A stretch of 64,000 nt of DNA from Paenibacillus sp. L3-i20 (GCF_022180385.2 NZ_BQME02000002.1:186001-250000); one strand, 5' to 3'; shown: positions 48,099-57,839, counted from the stretch's first letter. A program made the numbers and translations. Notes: generated by a model not told the origin, from the letters alone.

Positions 48099-49181
48099 TC
48101 AAGGTTTATTCATGCTCTTGGTTTTCCGATCAACGATAACAAATGCGATTCCTAGCACTATGACGGAGATCAACCAAAAAATAGTTACCGCTATAATATT
48201 CAGTATTACATTATCAAATAACGTGCGAAAAAAGAGATACATAAACAATCCTATTACTACCGCACCACCAACTAGTATACTTTTTTGCTTTCTGAGTAAT
48301 CCGATTAGAAACACAACGATGGTTGTGATGATCACAATTAACAAACTGTAGGTGAAATGAGTAGAAGAGTCGTTTGTTCCGTACAAAAGTCCGGAACTAT
48401 CTACAAGTGAAAATTGCCATTCTTTACCGGGCAGTTGATCCAGTTTGACCTGATAGGAAGTAATAGTTTCTTTGATCATTGGAATATTCGAGTGTAATCG
48501 GAATCGAGAGTTGGGGACGCTTATGTTTAATTCAACATTGGGTGTATCCTTCCAGAACGAAGCGGGAGTTAAATAATATAAATGGGTAAATGTTGAATGG
48601 ACTAATCCTAACTTGTGAATTCCGCTGTAACTTGTATACTGTATTTTTAAATTTTTGCTTTCTCCTGCTTGGAAAGCAAGACGGAAGGAACTTCCGGTAA
48701 GGGGTGGCTCAGATGAAACTGTGGCAGCTTTTTGATCTTTATAATGAAAACTTTGACCACTGATAGGTTCTACAAATGTCATAGACGTTGACGGTTCCCA
48801 ACCATCTATCTGGACGTCAGGAATTGTAGTGGTTGGTATTTCTACAGTCCCGTTCAGAACCAAAAAATCATCAGATTCGCTAACTGGTGTAATAAACAAC
48901 ATGTCGATATTTTTGTCCTCAGCGTTAGTATTTTTTAATACATATTCAATTGTGACGATTGCTAGATCATGTCTATTTGTTTGGACGTCATAACTAATCA
49001 CTTCTTTTACAAGATTTATCCCTGAATGTGGATCGAATTGTAAAGGACCTTCCCCAGAGGGCGGCCAAGACAATGGTCCTCCATTTGCAGACACAGAATT
49101 AGCCATTCGGAAAGAAAGTAAAATTAGAGCGAATATGAACAAGAGTAAAGTTAATCCAAACCAACGAAATGAATCCTTCAT
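48099..49181 (-). CDS. Membrane-anchored extracytoplasmic protein of unknown function
   Basis: 360 residues. It has an N-terminal hydrophobic segment (FGLTLLLFIFALILLSF), a predicted extracellular beta-rich region (about 35-270), then three hydrophobic helices near the C-terminus (about 275-297, 302-322, 328-352). The ORF ends 4 nt from the convergent GNAT gene. AAGGGAG lies 10 nt before the ATG. No family recognised. Confidence 0.7.
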   Translation of the reverse strand: MKDSFRWFGLTLLLFIFALILLSFRMANSVSANGGPLSWPPSGEGPLQFDPHSGINLVKEVISYDVQTNRHDLAIVTIEYVLKNTNAEDKNIDMLFITPVSESDDFLVLNGTVEIPTTTIPDVQIDGWEPSTSMTFVEPISGQSFHYKDQKAATVSSEPPLTGSSFRLAFQAGESKNLKIQYTSYSGIHKLGLVHSTFTHLYYLTPASFWKDTPNVELNISVPNSRFRLHSNIPMIKETITSYQVKLDQLPGKEWQFSLVDSSGLLYGTNDSSTHFTYSLLIVIITTIVVFLIGLLRKQKSILVGGAVVIGLFMYLFFRTLFDNVILNIIAVTIFWLISVIVLGIAFVIVDRKTKSMNKP

Positions 49182-49396
49182 AATACGTACACTCCCTTAA
49201 TATTAAGAGGAACTTGTCCGTTTTGGAGCAGGTTTCCTCAAACAACGTTTTGTCCTTAAAAAACATTAAAACTTTTTTAACCATGAGCAATGTTACATGA
49301 TATAATAACATAATTTACCCGGTTTGGGGGTAGTTATGTAAGAGTATTATAGGAACTGCTTCATTTTATTAGGTTGAAAGTAGGAGGAGATCTACG

Positions 49397-49687
49397 ATGA
49401 TACTAGAAGTTGCTATGTTACAAGTGAAGTTTGGTATGACAGAAGAGTTTGAAGGTAACTTTAGACAAGCTTCAAACATTATTTCAACGATGAAAGGTTA
49501 CATTGATCATGAGCTTCAGAAGTGTATCGAGGATAGCAACAAATATATTTTATTAGTTAAGTGGGAAACACTAGAGGATCACACAATAGGCTTTAGAGAG
49601 TCGAAAGAGTATTTGGAGTGGAAATCGTTACTCCATCATTTTTACGATCCATTCCCAACCGTCGAACATTTTGAGCGAATTGTTTAA
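49397..49687 (+). CDS. Antibiotic biosynthesis monooxygenase (ABM) domain protein
   Basis: 96-residue dimeric alpha-beta barrel type. It has ILEVAMLQVKFGMTEEFE, FRQASNIISTMKGYIDHEL and YILLVKWETLEDHTIGFRES. Related proteins are monooxygenases or heme-degrading IsdG-like enzymes; no heme-ligand pattern is certain here. AGGAGGAG precedes the ATG. It is close upstream of the iron island. Confidence 0.8.
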   Translation: MILEVAMLQVKFGMTEEFEGNFRQASNIISTMKGYIDHELQKCIEDSNKYILLVKWETLEDHTIGFRESKEYLEWKSLLHHFYDPFPTVEHFERIV

Positions 49688-49718
49688 CTAACCTTCTATA
49701 AAAAGGTGTGAGTAGGTA

Positions 49719-50177
49719 ATGAAACTCTCTATAAATATTGCGACTGAAGCAGATATTCGCTTATTAGGACGAATGAACAAAGAGCTTATTGATGATGAGG
49801 GCAGCTCTAATCCAATGAATGTTATAAAACTTGAACAACGAATGAGAGGTTTTCTTGCTACGGATTATCGGGCGGATATCCTCATGATAGAAAACGAGCC
49901 AATTGGCTACGCGCTCTATCGATTTAGTGTCAGTAGTGCAAATCCACAGAAGCAAGATGTCTATCTAAGGCAATATTTTATCGAGCGCATATTTCGGGGA
50001 CGTGGTTACGGTATGCAAGGTATCGAACTGCTGAAAAATTTACGTTTTGCATCTGTAGATACGCTTAGTATTGATGTTTTGGCTGCTAACACCACGGGTC
50101 ATCAATTTTGGGTAAGGGCTGGATTCCAGCCATATTCCATACAAATGAATACAAAACTGAATCAATTTCATGAATAG
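49719..50177 (+). CDS. GNAT family N-acetyltransferase
   Basis: 152 residues. INIATEADIRLLGRMNKEL begins the fold, and the acetyl-CoA site is FIERIFRGRGYGMQGIELL. NTTGHQFWVRAGFQPY ends the fold. It starts 31 nt after the ABM gene; a terminator follows. Confidence 0.85.
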   Translation: MKLSINIATEADIRLLGRMNKELIDDEGSSNPMNVIKLEQRMRGFLATDYRADILMIENEPIGYALYRFSVSSANPQKQDVYLRQYFIERIFRGRGYGMQGIELLKNLRFASVDTLSIDVLAANTTGHQFWVRAGFQPYSIQMNTKLNQFHE

Positions 50178-50326
50178 AAAAAAAGAAGAGAACTCCCGAT
50201 ACCATATTTTTGCCATGAGGGTTTGTTACCCTGTAAGAGCTTTATGAAATAGAACAGAAAGATCGTTTTCGCAAGATTTTTGCTATCACAAACATTACCG
50301 CCTCTCCTGCCTTTATACGGAAAAAC

Positions 50327-50352
50327 AAAACGCCAAACAAGGCGTTTTTTTT
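50327..50352 (+). terminator. Intrinsic terminator
   Basis: AAAACGCC pairs with GGCGTTTT across AAACAA, followed by TTTT. Confidence 0.9.
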
Positions 50353-50429
50353 GTGTATGCACTATTGTTTAATCCGACAAGAGAGCATAGAAGTTATCAC
50401 GTGTGAGCGTAAACATAAATAAATTCCCG

Positions 50430-50459
50430 TTGCAAATGATAATTATTATCAATTATAAT
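50430..50459 (+). promoter_or_regulatory. Promoter of the AraC-SBP 1 operon
   Basis: TTGCAA (50430-50435), 18-nt spacer, TATAAT (50454-50459). The spacer is almost entirely a Fur box. Confidence 0.8.
50437..50451. promoter_or_regulatory. Fur box, perfect 7-1-7
   Basis: TGATAATTATTATCA is exactly the minimal Fur 7-1-7 inverted repeat and lies between -35 and -10, where bound Fur-Fe would block RNA polymerase. Confidence 0.88.
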
Positions 50460-50513
50460 AGATACATGTCCTGAAGGTCGGAAATGAGCCCTCGAGAAAG
50501 GGAGATGAATCTA

Positions 50514-52484
50514 GTGAACTATAAAGATCATGCATTGTTATGGAATCATGCCTTTATCAACATTTTAGATATACGCCATATCAGCATGGAACAGGGAGAC
50601 AAGTTGCATGCTTATCGCTTGCCTGCAAGTGCCTTCCTATACGTATCATCCGGTAGTGCCAACATTCAACTGGACAATATGGTCCATTTGTTAAATAAAT
50701 TTAGTATATTGCATGGTGGTAAAGGACTTTGTTTGGACATCGTTGCTGAGGAGACTTTAGACTATTACATGATTTTGTACAGGGCAGTATTAGCACTTCC
50801 TTCAAGACAAGGGCTACAAAAGATTATGGAGAAGGAAAATCCTTTTCAAATACAATATGTATTTACCCCTGATTATCCGATTTCTATCTTTCCTAAATTG
50901 GAACAAATGTACAAGGAATGGCAGCAAGCGGCGGAATCATTGGAAAAGTTACATATCAAATCGTTGTTTTATCAATTGCTGCATGAATTGTTAGAGCAAA
51001 TGGAACATCAAAACGTCAGTTCAGTAAAACCTGATCTTGTGGCGCAAGTCATCCGATATATGGAGGAGCATTACAGTGAACAACTTACTCTTGAATCTCT
51101 AGTAGAAATGTTGGATTGCAGCGCGAGTCAATTACTTCGATCATTTAAGAATCGAGAGAAAACGAGCCCAATTGATTATTTAATTCAAGTTCGTATAAAT
51201 AAAGCCAAGGCATTATTGCTATCTACTGATTATACTTTGAAAGATATAGCCGAACACGTTGGTTATTCGGACAGTTATTATTTCAGCCGACTCTTTAAGA
51301 AGCAAGTAGGGGTATCGCCAACTCTTTTTAAAGAAAATGCTCAAAATCAAAATAAACGCCGAAATAATCCATCCTCCATGTTTAGATATGCCATTGTTCC
51401 AAGAAAGGTTCAACGTTATATTGTTAACGGGCATGATAATCATTATCAATATAACGGAAAAGGGGATTTACCAATGTATAGAAAGTCGAAAACAGCAATG
51501 GCAGCAACGTTATTATTTTGTTTTGCATTATTTTTGAGCGCTTGCGGAGCAGGAGGCAATAATGCTAAACCTTCAAGCAGCAGCACGCCTAGCAGCGTTG
51601 TCGAAGCTACAGCTACTCCGACTGCAACTGCTGCTGCCGAATCAAGAGTTATTAAACATGCGATGGGGGAAGAAACACTTACCGGTACCCCACAACGTGT
51701 CGTTATATTAACGAATGAAGGAACAGAAGCATTGCTTGCAGTTGGCATCAAACCAGTTGGAGCAGTACAGTCATGGGTTGGCGATCCTTGGTACAACCAT
51801 ATCAAAGAAGATATGGAGGGGGTTACTGTAGTTGGGGATGAACTTCAACCAAACATTGAGTTAATCGCCAGTCTTAAACCGGATCTAATTATCGGTAACA
51901 AGATTAGACAAGAGAAAATATATGAGCAATTGAAAGAAATCGCACCAACCGTATTTTCTGCTGATTTGGTAGGAGACTGGAAAATTAATTTCAAGCTTTA
52001 TTCAGAGGCATTAAATAAGAAAGAAGAAGGAGAGAAGGTAATGGCCGCCTTCGACAAACGTGTGGAGGATGTGAAGGCTAAGCTGGGCAGCAAAGCGGAT
52101 ACGAAAGTATCTGTTGTACGTTTCTCCGCTAACCAAGTACGTATTTATCAGAAGCAAACATTCTCAGGTGTTCTCTTAAGCCAATTAGGAATTGCCCGTC
52201 CTGCAGCGCAGGATAAAGACTCCTTCATCGAAGTAATGTCCAAAGAAACGATTCCTAGCATGGATGGGGATGTCATGTTCTACTTCGTATCGGAAGCACC
52301 GGGTAAAACAGACGGAGCAAAAGTGGTGGAAGAATGGAAAAACGATCCTCTATTCAAAAACTTGAGTGTAGCTAAAAATAATAAAGTTATTAAAGTGGAC
52401 GAAGGGATCTGGAATTCAGCAGGCGGCTATGAAGCAGCTAATTTATTGCTGGACGAGTTGGTCAAATACTTTGAAATTAAGTAG
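50514..52484 (+). CDS. AraC-type regulator fused in frame to a siderophore-binding lipoprotein (copy 1)
   Basis: 656 residues from the GTG at 50514 (AGGGAG 9 nt upstream; an ATG at 50484 is also open, but the GTG aligns with the paralog start). Residues about 20-110 look like a cupin sensor. An AraC double helix-turn-helix (about 175-275; LESLVEMLDCSASQLLRSFK, LKDIAEHVGYSDSYYFSRLF) follows. Met321 then begins a complete lipoprotein signal (TLLFCFALFLSAC) and a FeuA/FecB-like binding domain (about 370-650; PQRVVILTNEGTEALLAVG, ASLKPDLIIGNKI). Btr of B. subtilis also joins these domains but without an internal signal peptide. It is followed by two FecCD permeases. Confidence 0.85.
   Translation: MNYKDHALLWNHAFINILDIRHISMEQGDKLHAYRLPASAFLYVSSGSANIQLDNMVHLLNKFSILHGGKGLCLDIVAEETLDYYMILYRAVLALPSRQGLQKIMEKENPFQIQYVFTPDYPISIFPKLEQMYKEWQQAAESLEKLHIKSLFYQLLHELLEQMEHQNVSSVKPDLVAQVIRYMEEHYSEQLTLESLVEMLDCSASQLLRSFKNREKTSPIDYLIQVRINKAKALLLSTDYTLKDIAEHVGYSDSYYFSRLFKKQVGVSPTLFKENAQNQNKRRNNPSSMFRYAIVPRKVQRYIVNGHDNHYQYNGKGDLPMYRKSKTAMAATLLFCFALFLSACGAGGNNAKPSSSSTPSSVVEATATPTATAAAESRVIKHAMGEETLTGTPQRVVILTNEGTEALLAVGIKPVGAVQSWVGDPWYNHIKEDMEGVTVVGDELQPNIELIASLKPDLIIGNKIRQEKIYEQLKEIAPTVFSADLVGDWKINFKLYSEALNKKEEGEKVMAAFDKRVEDVKAKLGSKADTKVSVVRFSANQVRIYQKQTFSGVLLSQLGIARPAAQDKDSFIEVMSKETIPSMDGDVMFYFVSEAPGKTDGAKVVEEWKNDPLFKNLSVAKNNKVIKVDEGIWNSAGGYEAANLLLDELVKYFEIK
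51434..51448. promoter_or_regulatory. Fur box inside the AraC-SBP 1 reading frame
   Basis: TGATAATCATTATCA is a perfect 7-1-7 Fur repeat. It is translated here as D-N-H-Y-Q in the linker between regulator and binding protein, 26 nt before the internal ATG. A possible promoter (TTGTTC 51394-51399, 17 nt, TATATT 51417-51422) lies just upstream. Confidence 0.75.
51474..52484 (+). other. Possible internal gene: siderophore-binding lipoprotein 1 from Met321
   Basis: The ATG at 51474 has AAAAGGGGA at 51458-51466, 7 nt upstream. It would yield a 336-residue lipoprotein with signal MYRKSKTAMAATLLFCFALF then LSAC. If initiated here the product is a stand-alone FeuA-type receptor for the permeases that follow; if not, the signal peptide is an internal transmembrane helix of the fusion. 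Confidence 0.6.
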
Positions 52485-52500
52485 AGTTGTAAATTAAAAT

Positions 52501-52536
52501 AACAAGCTGGCGCCGGAATAGCGTCAGCTTATTGTT
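52501..52536 (+). terminator. Hairpin between SBP 1 and the permease genes
   Basis: AACAAGCTGGCGC pairs with GCGTCAGCTT-AT-TGTT over a 7-nt loop. The T-tract is poor, so it may only attenuate or stabilise the upstream mRNA. Confidence 0.5.
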
Positions 52537-52579
52537 TATTTCAGCGGTTCAATAGGGCTGCTCATCCAGGAGGCTCAAC

Positions 52580-53602
52580 GTGGGTACAAAAAGGTTATTC
52601 ATGATGCAAAGCAACAGGAGCAAGATTGTAGGACTAGTAGTAGGCATCATTGTATTAATAATTAGTATGGTAGCAAGTATATTATTTGGGCATCAACAAT
52701 TCGGAGTCAAAGACTTGTGGCTCGCTTACAGCGAATTTGATGGTTCCAATGAACATTTGATTTTGACGACAACACGTGTGCCGCGTGCTTTAATTGCAGC
52801 AGCAGTAGGAGCAAGCTTGGCGATCGCTGGCGCTATCATGCAAGTGTTAACGCGAAATCCATTAGCTTCCCCATCTATATTAGGAGTAAATGCAGGAGCA
52901 GTTTTATTTATTGTTGTTGGATTATCAGTATTCGGATCTTCTTTATCAATGACTGGCATGATTTGGCTAGCTTTTACCGGTGCAGTTATTACTTCTGTAA
53001 TCGTGTATACGCTTGGGATGCAAGGCGGGGGAGGGTTCGAGCCAATTAAGTTGACCTTAGCAGGTGCTTGTATTGCTGCATTTGCTTCTTCTATCACATC
53101 AGGAATTATCTTAATTAATAAAGAGTCATTAGATTCTGCTCTGTTCTGGATGATTGGTTCTGTGTCGGGCAGAAATCTTGATCATTTGTTTATGGTGCTT
53201 CCTTATATGGCCGCTGGATTTGTAATCTCGGTGTTGTTGTCAGGATCATTAAACATTATGGCACTTGGAGAAGATGGCGCCAAAAGTTTAGGTCAGCGCA
53301 TGACGCTTGTACGTGTGATGTCCGCCGCTGCTATCGTGTTACTTGCTGGGAGTTCCGTTTCTGCGGCTGGTCCAATCGCTTTTATAGGGCTTATTGTCCC
53401 TCATCTTTGCAAGTATATAGTAGGGAATAATTTTAAGTGGCTGCTCCTCTATTGTGCATTAACTGGTGCAATTTTGCTTGTGACCGCAGATATTGCATCG
53501 CGATTCATCCTTGAGTCTAAGGAAATTCCTGTAGGTGTTGCAACTGCGATTATAGGGGTGCCTTTCTTGATTCATGTGGCTAGAAGGAGGAACCATGGTT
53601 AA
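52580..53602 (+). CDS. FecCD-type iron-siderophore ABC permease 1
   Basis: 340 residues with about nine or ten transmembrane helices. FecCD signatures are TTRVPRALIAAAVGASLAIA, AGAIMQVLTRNPLASPSILG and SAAGPIAFIGLIVPHLCKYI, with a final ASRFILESKEIPVGVATAII. The GTG at 52580 is 6 nt after AGGAGG. It pairs with the next permease. No cognate ATPase is in the operon, as in B. subtilis feuABC, which uses the unlinked YusV. Confidence 0.93.
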   Translation: MGTKRLFMMQSNRSKIVGLVVGIIVLIISMVASILFGHQQFGVKDLWLAYSEFDGSNEHLILTTTRVPRALIAAAVGASLAIAGAIMQVLTRNPLASPSILGVNAGAVLFIVVGLSVFGSSLSMTGMIWLAFTGAVITSVIVYTLGMQGGGGFEPIKLTLAGACIAAFASSITSGIILINKESLDSALFWMIGSVSGRNLDHLFMVLPYMAAGFVISVLLSGSLNIMALGEDGAKSLGQRMTLVRVMSAAAIVLLAGSSVSAAGPIAFIGLIVPHLCKYIVGNNFKWLLLYCALTGAILLVTADIASRFILESKEIPVGVATAIIGVPFLIHVARRRNHG

Positions 53603-54593
53603 TCGTCGGTTAGGAAAAAATAGTGTCATTTTAATGATGTTAGGTGTCGCCGTTATTGCACTATCACTCGTTTGCTTATCGATTGGAGGAGTGAAAATAC
53701 CTTTGAAAGAGGTTGCGCTCTCGCTTTTGAATCGGAATACGGGGAGCAGTGATTTAATTATTATGCAGTTTCGGTTGCCGCGCATCATTGCTGCGGTATT
53801 AATTGGCGCTGCTTTGGCAGTATCCGGTGCATTATTGCAAGGTGTCATTCGCAACCCGCTCGCCTCACCTGATCTATTGGGGGTAACAGGGGGAGCATCC
53901 GTTGCTGTAGTTGCTTTTATGACGTTATTCACTGGTTATAGCATTCACTGGGTTCCGGTTATAGCGATTGTGGGTGCTTTGGCAGCAGTCATTATTAATT
54001 ATGTATTTGCTTGGAGGCGGGGAGTGTCACCGTTTAGGCTTGTCCTTATTGGTATTGGCATATCTACGGCGATGGGTGCGATTACGACTTTTTTACTGAT
54101 AAGTGGTCCCGCTTATCTGGCCGCGCAAGTATTAAATTGGATGACGGGCAGCATTTACGGAACTAATTGGAGTTATGTTGAGATTTTATGGCCATGGGTG
54201 GCGATTTTTATTCCGATGTCACTGTTGTTTTCTAAGGAATTGAACGTACAATCGTTGGGGGAGGAAACAGCAGTTGGGCTTGGAAGTAGATTACAACTTA
54301 GCCGCATGATTCTGTTATTTTATAGTGTTGCGCTTGCTGGCGCTGCGGTAGGGGTAGCCGGAATGATTTCGTTTATTGGACTAATGGCTCCGCATATCGC
54401 AAGAAAAATGGTTGGCAACTTGTACCAAATGGTCATTCCTGTATCCGCACTTTTAGGTGCGATTATTTTATTGCTGGCGGATTTAGCAGGACGGATGTTA
54501 TTCCAGCCGCTTGATATTCCTGCAGGAGTGTTTACGGCGGGAATTGGTGCTCCATTCTTTATGTATTTATTATTTAAACGTAAGAAGGTGTGA
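53595..54593 (+). CDS. FecCD-type iron-siderophore ABC permease 2
   Basis: 332 residues. FecCD motifs are MQFRLPRIIAAVLIGAALAV, ALLQGVIRNPLASPDLLGVT and GMISFIGLMAPHIARKMVGN, with DIPAGVFTAGIGAPFFMYLL at the end. The ATG at 53595 is 4 nt after AAGGAGG and overlaps the first permease by 8 nt. The earlier ATG at 53574 lacks an RBS. Confidence 0.93.
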   Translation: MVNRRLGKNSVILMMLGVAVIALSLVCLSIGGVKIPLKEVALSLLNRNTGSSDLIIMQFRLPRIIAAVLIGAALAVSGALLQGVIRNPLASPDLLGVTGGASVAVVAFMTLFTGYSIHWVPVIAIVGALAAVIINYVFAWRRGVSPFRLVLIGIGISTAMGAITTFLLISGPAYLAAQVLNWMTGSIYGTNWSYVEILWPWVAIFIPMSLLFSKELNVQSLGEETAVGLGSRLQLSRMILLFYSVALAGAAVGVAGMISFIGLMAPHIARKMVGNLYQMVIPVSALLGAIILLLADLAGRMLFQPLDIPAGVFTAGIGAPFFMYLLFKRKKV

Positions 54594-54733
54594 TTAACTT
54601 AAGTTAAACGTGTTTTTCTTTGTCTCACATTTCGAAATGAGTTTCGATAAGGTGGGGCTCTTTTCATTATGTATAGAAAAATTCCTTTATATAAAAATGT
54701 GAATTTTGTCCTGAAAGATGTTCAGAATGTCCA

Positions 54734-54762
54734 TTGTTTCTGCCTTTCAAAAAGATTATAAT
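54734..54762 (+). promoter_or_regulatory. Promoter of the ABC exporter gene
   Basis: TTGTTT (54734-54739), 17-nt spacer, TATAAT (54757-54762). Confidence 0.65.
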
Positions 54763-54777
54763 GTTTCCTAATGTGAA

Positions 54778-54792
54778 TGATAATCAATATCA
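54778..54792. promoter_or_regulatory. Fur box upstream of the ABC exporter
   Basis: TGATAATCAATATCA matches the 7-1-7 Fur repeat with one mismatch, about 16 nt downstream of the -10, where a bound repressor could block transcription. Confidence 0.75.
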
Positions 54793-54849
54793 TCAATACA
54801 TTAACTAAGGTTTATTCGGCATCAAGAACATGAAACAAGGAGGATAAAC

Positions 54850-56565
54850 ATGCTTCGTCGTTTTTTTGCGTATTACCGTCCATATAAGACATTATTTATT
54901 ATTGATTTTACTTGCGCCATATTTGCCGCCTTACTGGAGCTGGCATTTCCATTAGCTGTTAACTGGGTAGTGGACGATCTGCTTACAGGTGGTGAGTGGG
55001 AGTGGATATTATATGGATGTCTAGGTCTTCTCGGTATTTATGTCATTAGCGCTGCATTACATTATGTGGTTACTTACTGGGGACATAAGCTTGGCATTAG
55101 TATTGAATCGGATATGCGCAAAAAGCTATTTGATCGGGTGCAGAAGCTTTCATTCCGATTTTTTGATAACAACAAGACGGGACATCTCGTATCCCGGATG
55201 ACGAATGATTTAATGGATATTGGAGAAATTGCTCATCATGGTCCAGAAGATTTATTTATTGCTATGATGACGCTCGCTGGAGCTTTCGGTATTATGCTTA
55301 GTATCAATTGGCAGTTAGCTGTATTAACCTTCATTATCGTGCCAATTATGATTTATTTATCTCTTTATTTCAGCCGCAAAATGTCAGCTGCTTTCGATCG
55401 GATGTTTGCGGATATCGCTGATTATAATGCACGTGTTGAAAATAACGTTAGTGGAATTCGCGTTGTTCAAGCATTTGCTAATGAGAAGCATGAAATCGCA
55501 AAGTTTGCGGAAAACAATAAACGTTTTCTTATGACGAAGTTGATTACATATCGAATTATGGCGTGGAACTCGTCACTTAGTTTTATTTTGATGAAATGTG
55601 TCTCTATATTTGTACTTATATGTGGAACGTGGTTTGTCATTCAGAAGCAGATGTCGTACGGAGAATTTATTGCTTTTGTTATGTTATCCAATGTGTTTCT
55701 GGGACCGATTAAACAAATCAACTCTGTTATTGAGACTTATCCAAAGGGGATCGCTGGTTTTAAAAGATATCTGGAACTGCTTGAAACTGAGCCTGATGTT
55801 GACGATGCGCCGGATGCGATAGCAGTTAAAGAGGTAGAAGGAAATATTCGCTTTAACGAAGTAAGCTTTGGCTATGAAAATAAAGAAAAAATACTTACAG
55901 GTGTAAACCTATCGATAAAAGCAGGGGAGACAGTTGCACTCGTTGGCCCATCAGGAGCTGGTAAGACGACGTTATGCTCGTTGATTCCACGTTTCTATGA
56001 TGCAGAATATGGATCAATTACCATCGATGGAATTGATACACGCAAGATGACGCTAGAATCGTTGCGTTCACATATCGGTATCGTGCAACAGGATGTGTTT
56101 CTATTTGACGGCACTATTCGAGAAAATATTGCTTACGGAAAGCTGGACGCATCTGAATCTGATATTTGGCAGGCTGCACGGAGAGCTCAGCTTGAGGAAT
56201 TGATTCTTTCACAGCCTGATGGACTAGATACATTCATTGGAGAACGAGGCGTTAAGTTGTCCGGTGGACAGAAGCAGAGGTTGTCCATTGCTCGTATGTT
56301 CTTGAAAAATCCGCCGATTCTTATTTTGGACGAAGCGACATCAGCACTAGATACAGAGACGGAAGCTGCTATTCAATTGGCGCTATCTGAGCTTTCGCAA
56401 GGGCGCACAACACTCGTGATTGCACACAGACTTGCGACGATAAAAAATGCGGATCGTATTATTGTCGTTGCTGAGCAAGGAATTGCAGAGCAAGGGAAAC
56501 ATGAAGACCTCATTGCTGCTCAGGGAATCTATAGCCGATTACACCGAGCTCAATTTAGCGTTTAA
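54850..56565 (+). CDS. ABC exporter, fused permease-ATPase (MsbA/BmrA type)
   Basis: 571-residue half-transporter. Six transmembrane helices occupy about residues 15-300, with the coupling-helix region GHLVSRMTNDLMDIGE. The ATPase domain carries Walker A VALVGPSGAGKTTLCSLIPR, Q-loop IGIVQQDVFLFDG, signature VKLSGGQKQRLSIARM, Walker B ILILDEATSALD and the H-loop in VIAHRLAT. Its Fur box and neighbours suggest export of a siderophore or related iron-stress metabolite, but that is inference. Confidence 0.93.
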   Translation: MLRRFFAYYRPYKTLFIIDFTCAIFAALLELAFPLAVNWVVDDLLTGGEWEWILYGCLGLLGIYVISAALHYVVTYWGHKLGISIESDMRKKLFDRVQKLSFRFFDNNKTGHLVSRMTNDLMDIGEIAHHGPEDLFIAMMTLAGAFGIMLSINWQLAVLTFIIVPIMIYLSLYFSRKMSAAFDRMFADIADYNARVENNVSGIRVVQAFANEKHEIAKFAENNKRFLMTKLITYRIMAWNSSLSFILMKCVSIFVLICGTWFVIQKQMSYGEFIAFVMLSNVFLGPIKQINSVIETYPKGIAGFKRYLELLETEPDVDDAPDAIAVKEVEGNIRFNEVSFGYENKEKILTGVNLSIKAGETVALVGPSGAGKTTLCSLIPRFYDAEYGSITIDGIDTRKMTLESLRSHIGIVQQDVFLFDGTIRENIAYGKLDASESDIWQAARRAQLEELILSQPDGLDTFIGERGVKLSGGQKQRLSIARMFLKNPPILILDEATSALDTETEAAIQLALSELSQGRTTLVIAHRLATIKNADRIIVVAEQGIAEQGKHEDLIAAQGIYSRLHRAQFSV

Positions 56566-56613
56566 TAAATGACACTAGAAGCAATTTCAAAAAAATGAAT
56601 GTGGAGGCATATA

Positions 56614-57657
56614 ATGAACGAACAATTAGAACTTTTTGATGTAACGATTGTTGGCGGAGGTCCAGCTGGTTTATACACAGCTTTTTATAGCGGGATGCGA
56701 GAGTTAAAGACGAAATTAATAGATGCACAAGATCAGCTAGGTGGACGACTGCTTACTTATCCAGAGAAGATCATTTGGGATGTTGGGGGCGTAACGCCAA
56801 TACGTTGCGAGAAGTTAATTGCTCAATTAATTGAGCAGGCTAATACATTTGAACCAACAATTGTACTTGGACAGCAGATTACTAGTTATGAGCGTCAACC
56901 AGACAACACTTTTATTTTGACTACGTTAAACGGTGAACGACATCATACTAAAACAGTTATATTGGCAATCGGTTATGGTATTCGCAAGATGGCTAAGCTG
57001 GAAATTGAAGGTGCAGATCGTTTTGAGGTGACAAATCTGTATTATACGGTACAGGAGCTTGAAGGATTTAGAGGAAAACATGTGTTGATTTCTGGTGGTG
57101 GCGACTCGGCAGTTGATTGGGCTAATGAACTTGAGCCTATTGCAGCGAGTGTTACAGTTGTGCATAGGCGTGACCGGTTTGGTGGACATGAACGCAATGT
57201 AACTAAGATGAAGCAGTCCTCAGTAAATGTATTAACACCTCATGCTGTTGAAGCATTGCATAGTAGCAACGGATCAAGTATCGATCATGTAACTATAGCA
57301 CATGTGGAAACAAAGGAAATTCAACGTATAGAGGTAGACGCTGTAATTGTAAACCACGGAATGAAAAGTGACTTTGGTCCAATTCGTGAATGGGGCATCG
57401 ACATGGGGGAATGGAATGCGAACGTAGGTGATCGGATGGCAACCGATATCCCGGGTATATTTGGTGCAGGCGATTTCGTAGATTACAGAAGCAAGGTTGG
57501 ACTTATTGCGGGAACATTTAACGACGCTGTGCTAGCTCTTAACAGCGCTAAGCTTTATATGGAGCCTGAGGCAGATACGATGGCATATGTTTCCTCCCAT
57601 AACGAACGCTTTAAAGAGAAAAACAAGGCACTTGGTATGATGGATGAAGAAGAGTGA
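56614..57657 (+). CDS. Ferredoxin/flavodoxin-NADP reductase-like flavoprotein (YumC/YcgT type)
   Basis: 347 residues. The FAD-binding motif is [19 protein letters not shown], the NADPH motif [16 protein letters not shown] with [14 protein letters not shown], and the second FAD segment [13 protein letters not shown]. It resembles thioredoxin reductase-like FNRs of Bacillota without the CxxC pair. YcgT of B. subtilis is in the Fur regulon, so a role supplying electrons for ferric-siderophore reduction is plausible. The ATG at 56614 is 6 nt after GGAGG. No separate promoter is seen, so it is probably cotranscribed with the exporter. Confidence 0.9.
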   Translation: MNEQLELFDVTIVGGGPAGLYTAFYSGMRELKTKLIDAQDQLGGRLLTYPEKIIWDVGGVTPIRCEKLIAQLIEQANTFEPTIVLGQQITSYERQPDNTFILTTLNGERHHTKTVILAIGYGIRKMAKLEIEGADRFEVTNLYYTVQELEGFRGKHVLISGGGDSAVDWANELEPIAASVTVVHRRDRFGGHERNVTKMKQSSVNVLTPHAVEALHSSNGSSIDHVTIAHVETKEIQRIEVDAVIVNHGMKSDFGPIREWGIDMGEWNANVGDRMATDIPGIFGAGDFVDYRSKVGLIAGTFNDAVLALNSAKLYMEPEADTMAYVSSHNERFKEKNKALGMMDEEE

Positions 57658-57713
57658 AGTCATAAGGTCCTTATTGAAAAAATATCCTTTCAATGTCTAA
57701 ATTCGTCTCATAA

Positions 57714-57748
57714 GCAAAGGAACCTAGCCTATGGCTAGGTCCCTTTGC
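57714..57748. terminator. Hairpin after the flavoprotein gene
   Basis: GCAAAGG-A-ACCTAGCC pairs with GGCTAGGT-C-CCTTTGC. A T-tract is absent on both sides; it may still act as a processing or termination structure. Confidence 0.6.
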
Positions 57749-57839
57749 GTTGGGCTAATGTTCAAGTTTCTAGTAGTCTTATATGAATAAAATAATTTTT
57801 GTAGTTTGAAAGATTTTCTAGTTTAAGATACAATATAAG

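Noticed and set aside
54593..54660. Terminator after the second FecCD permease
   Set aside because: CTCACATTTCGAAATGAG is a near-palindrome, but the stem is short and no T-run follows directly.
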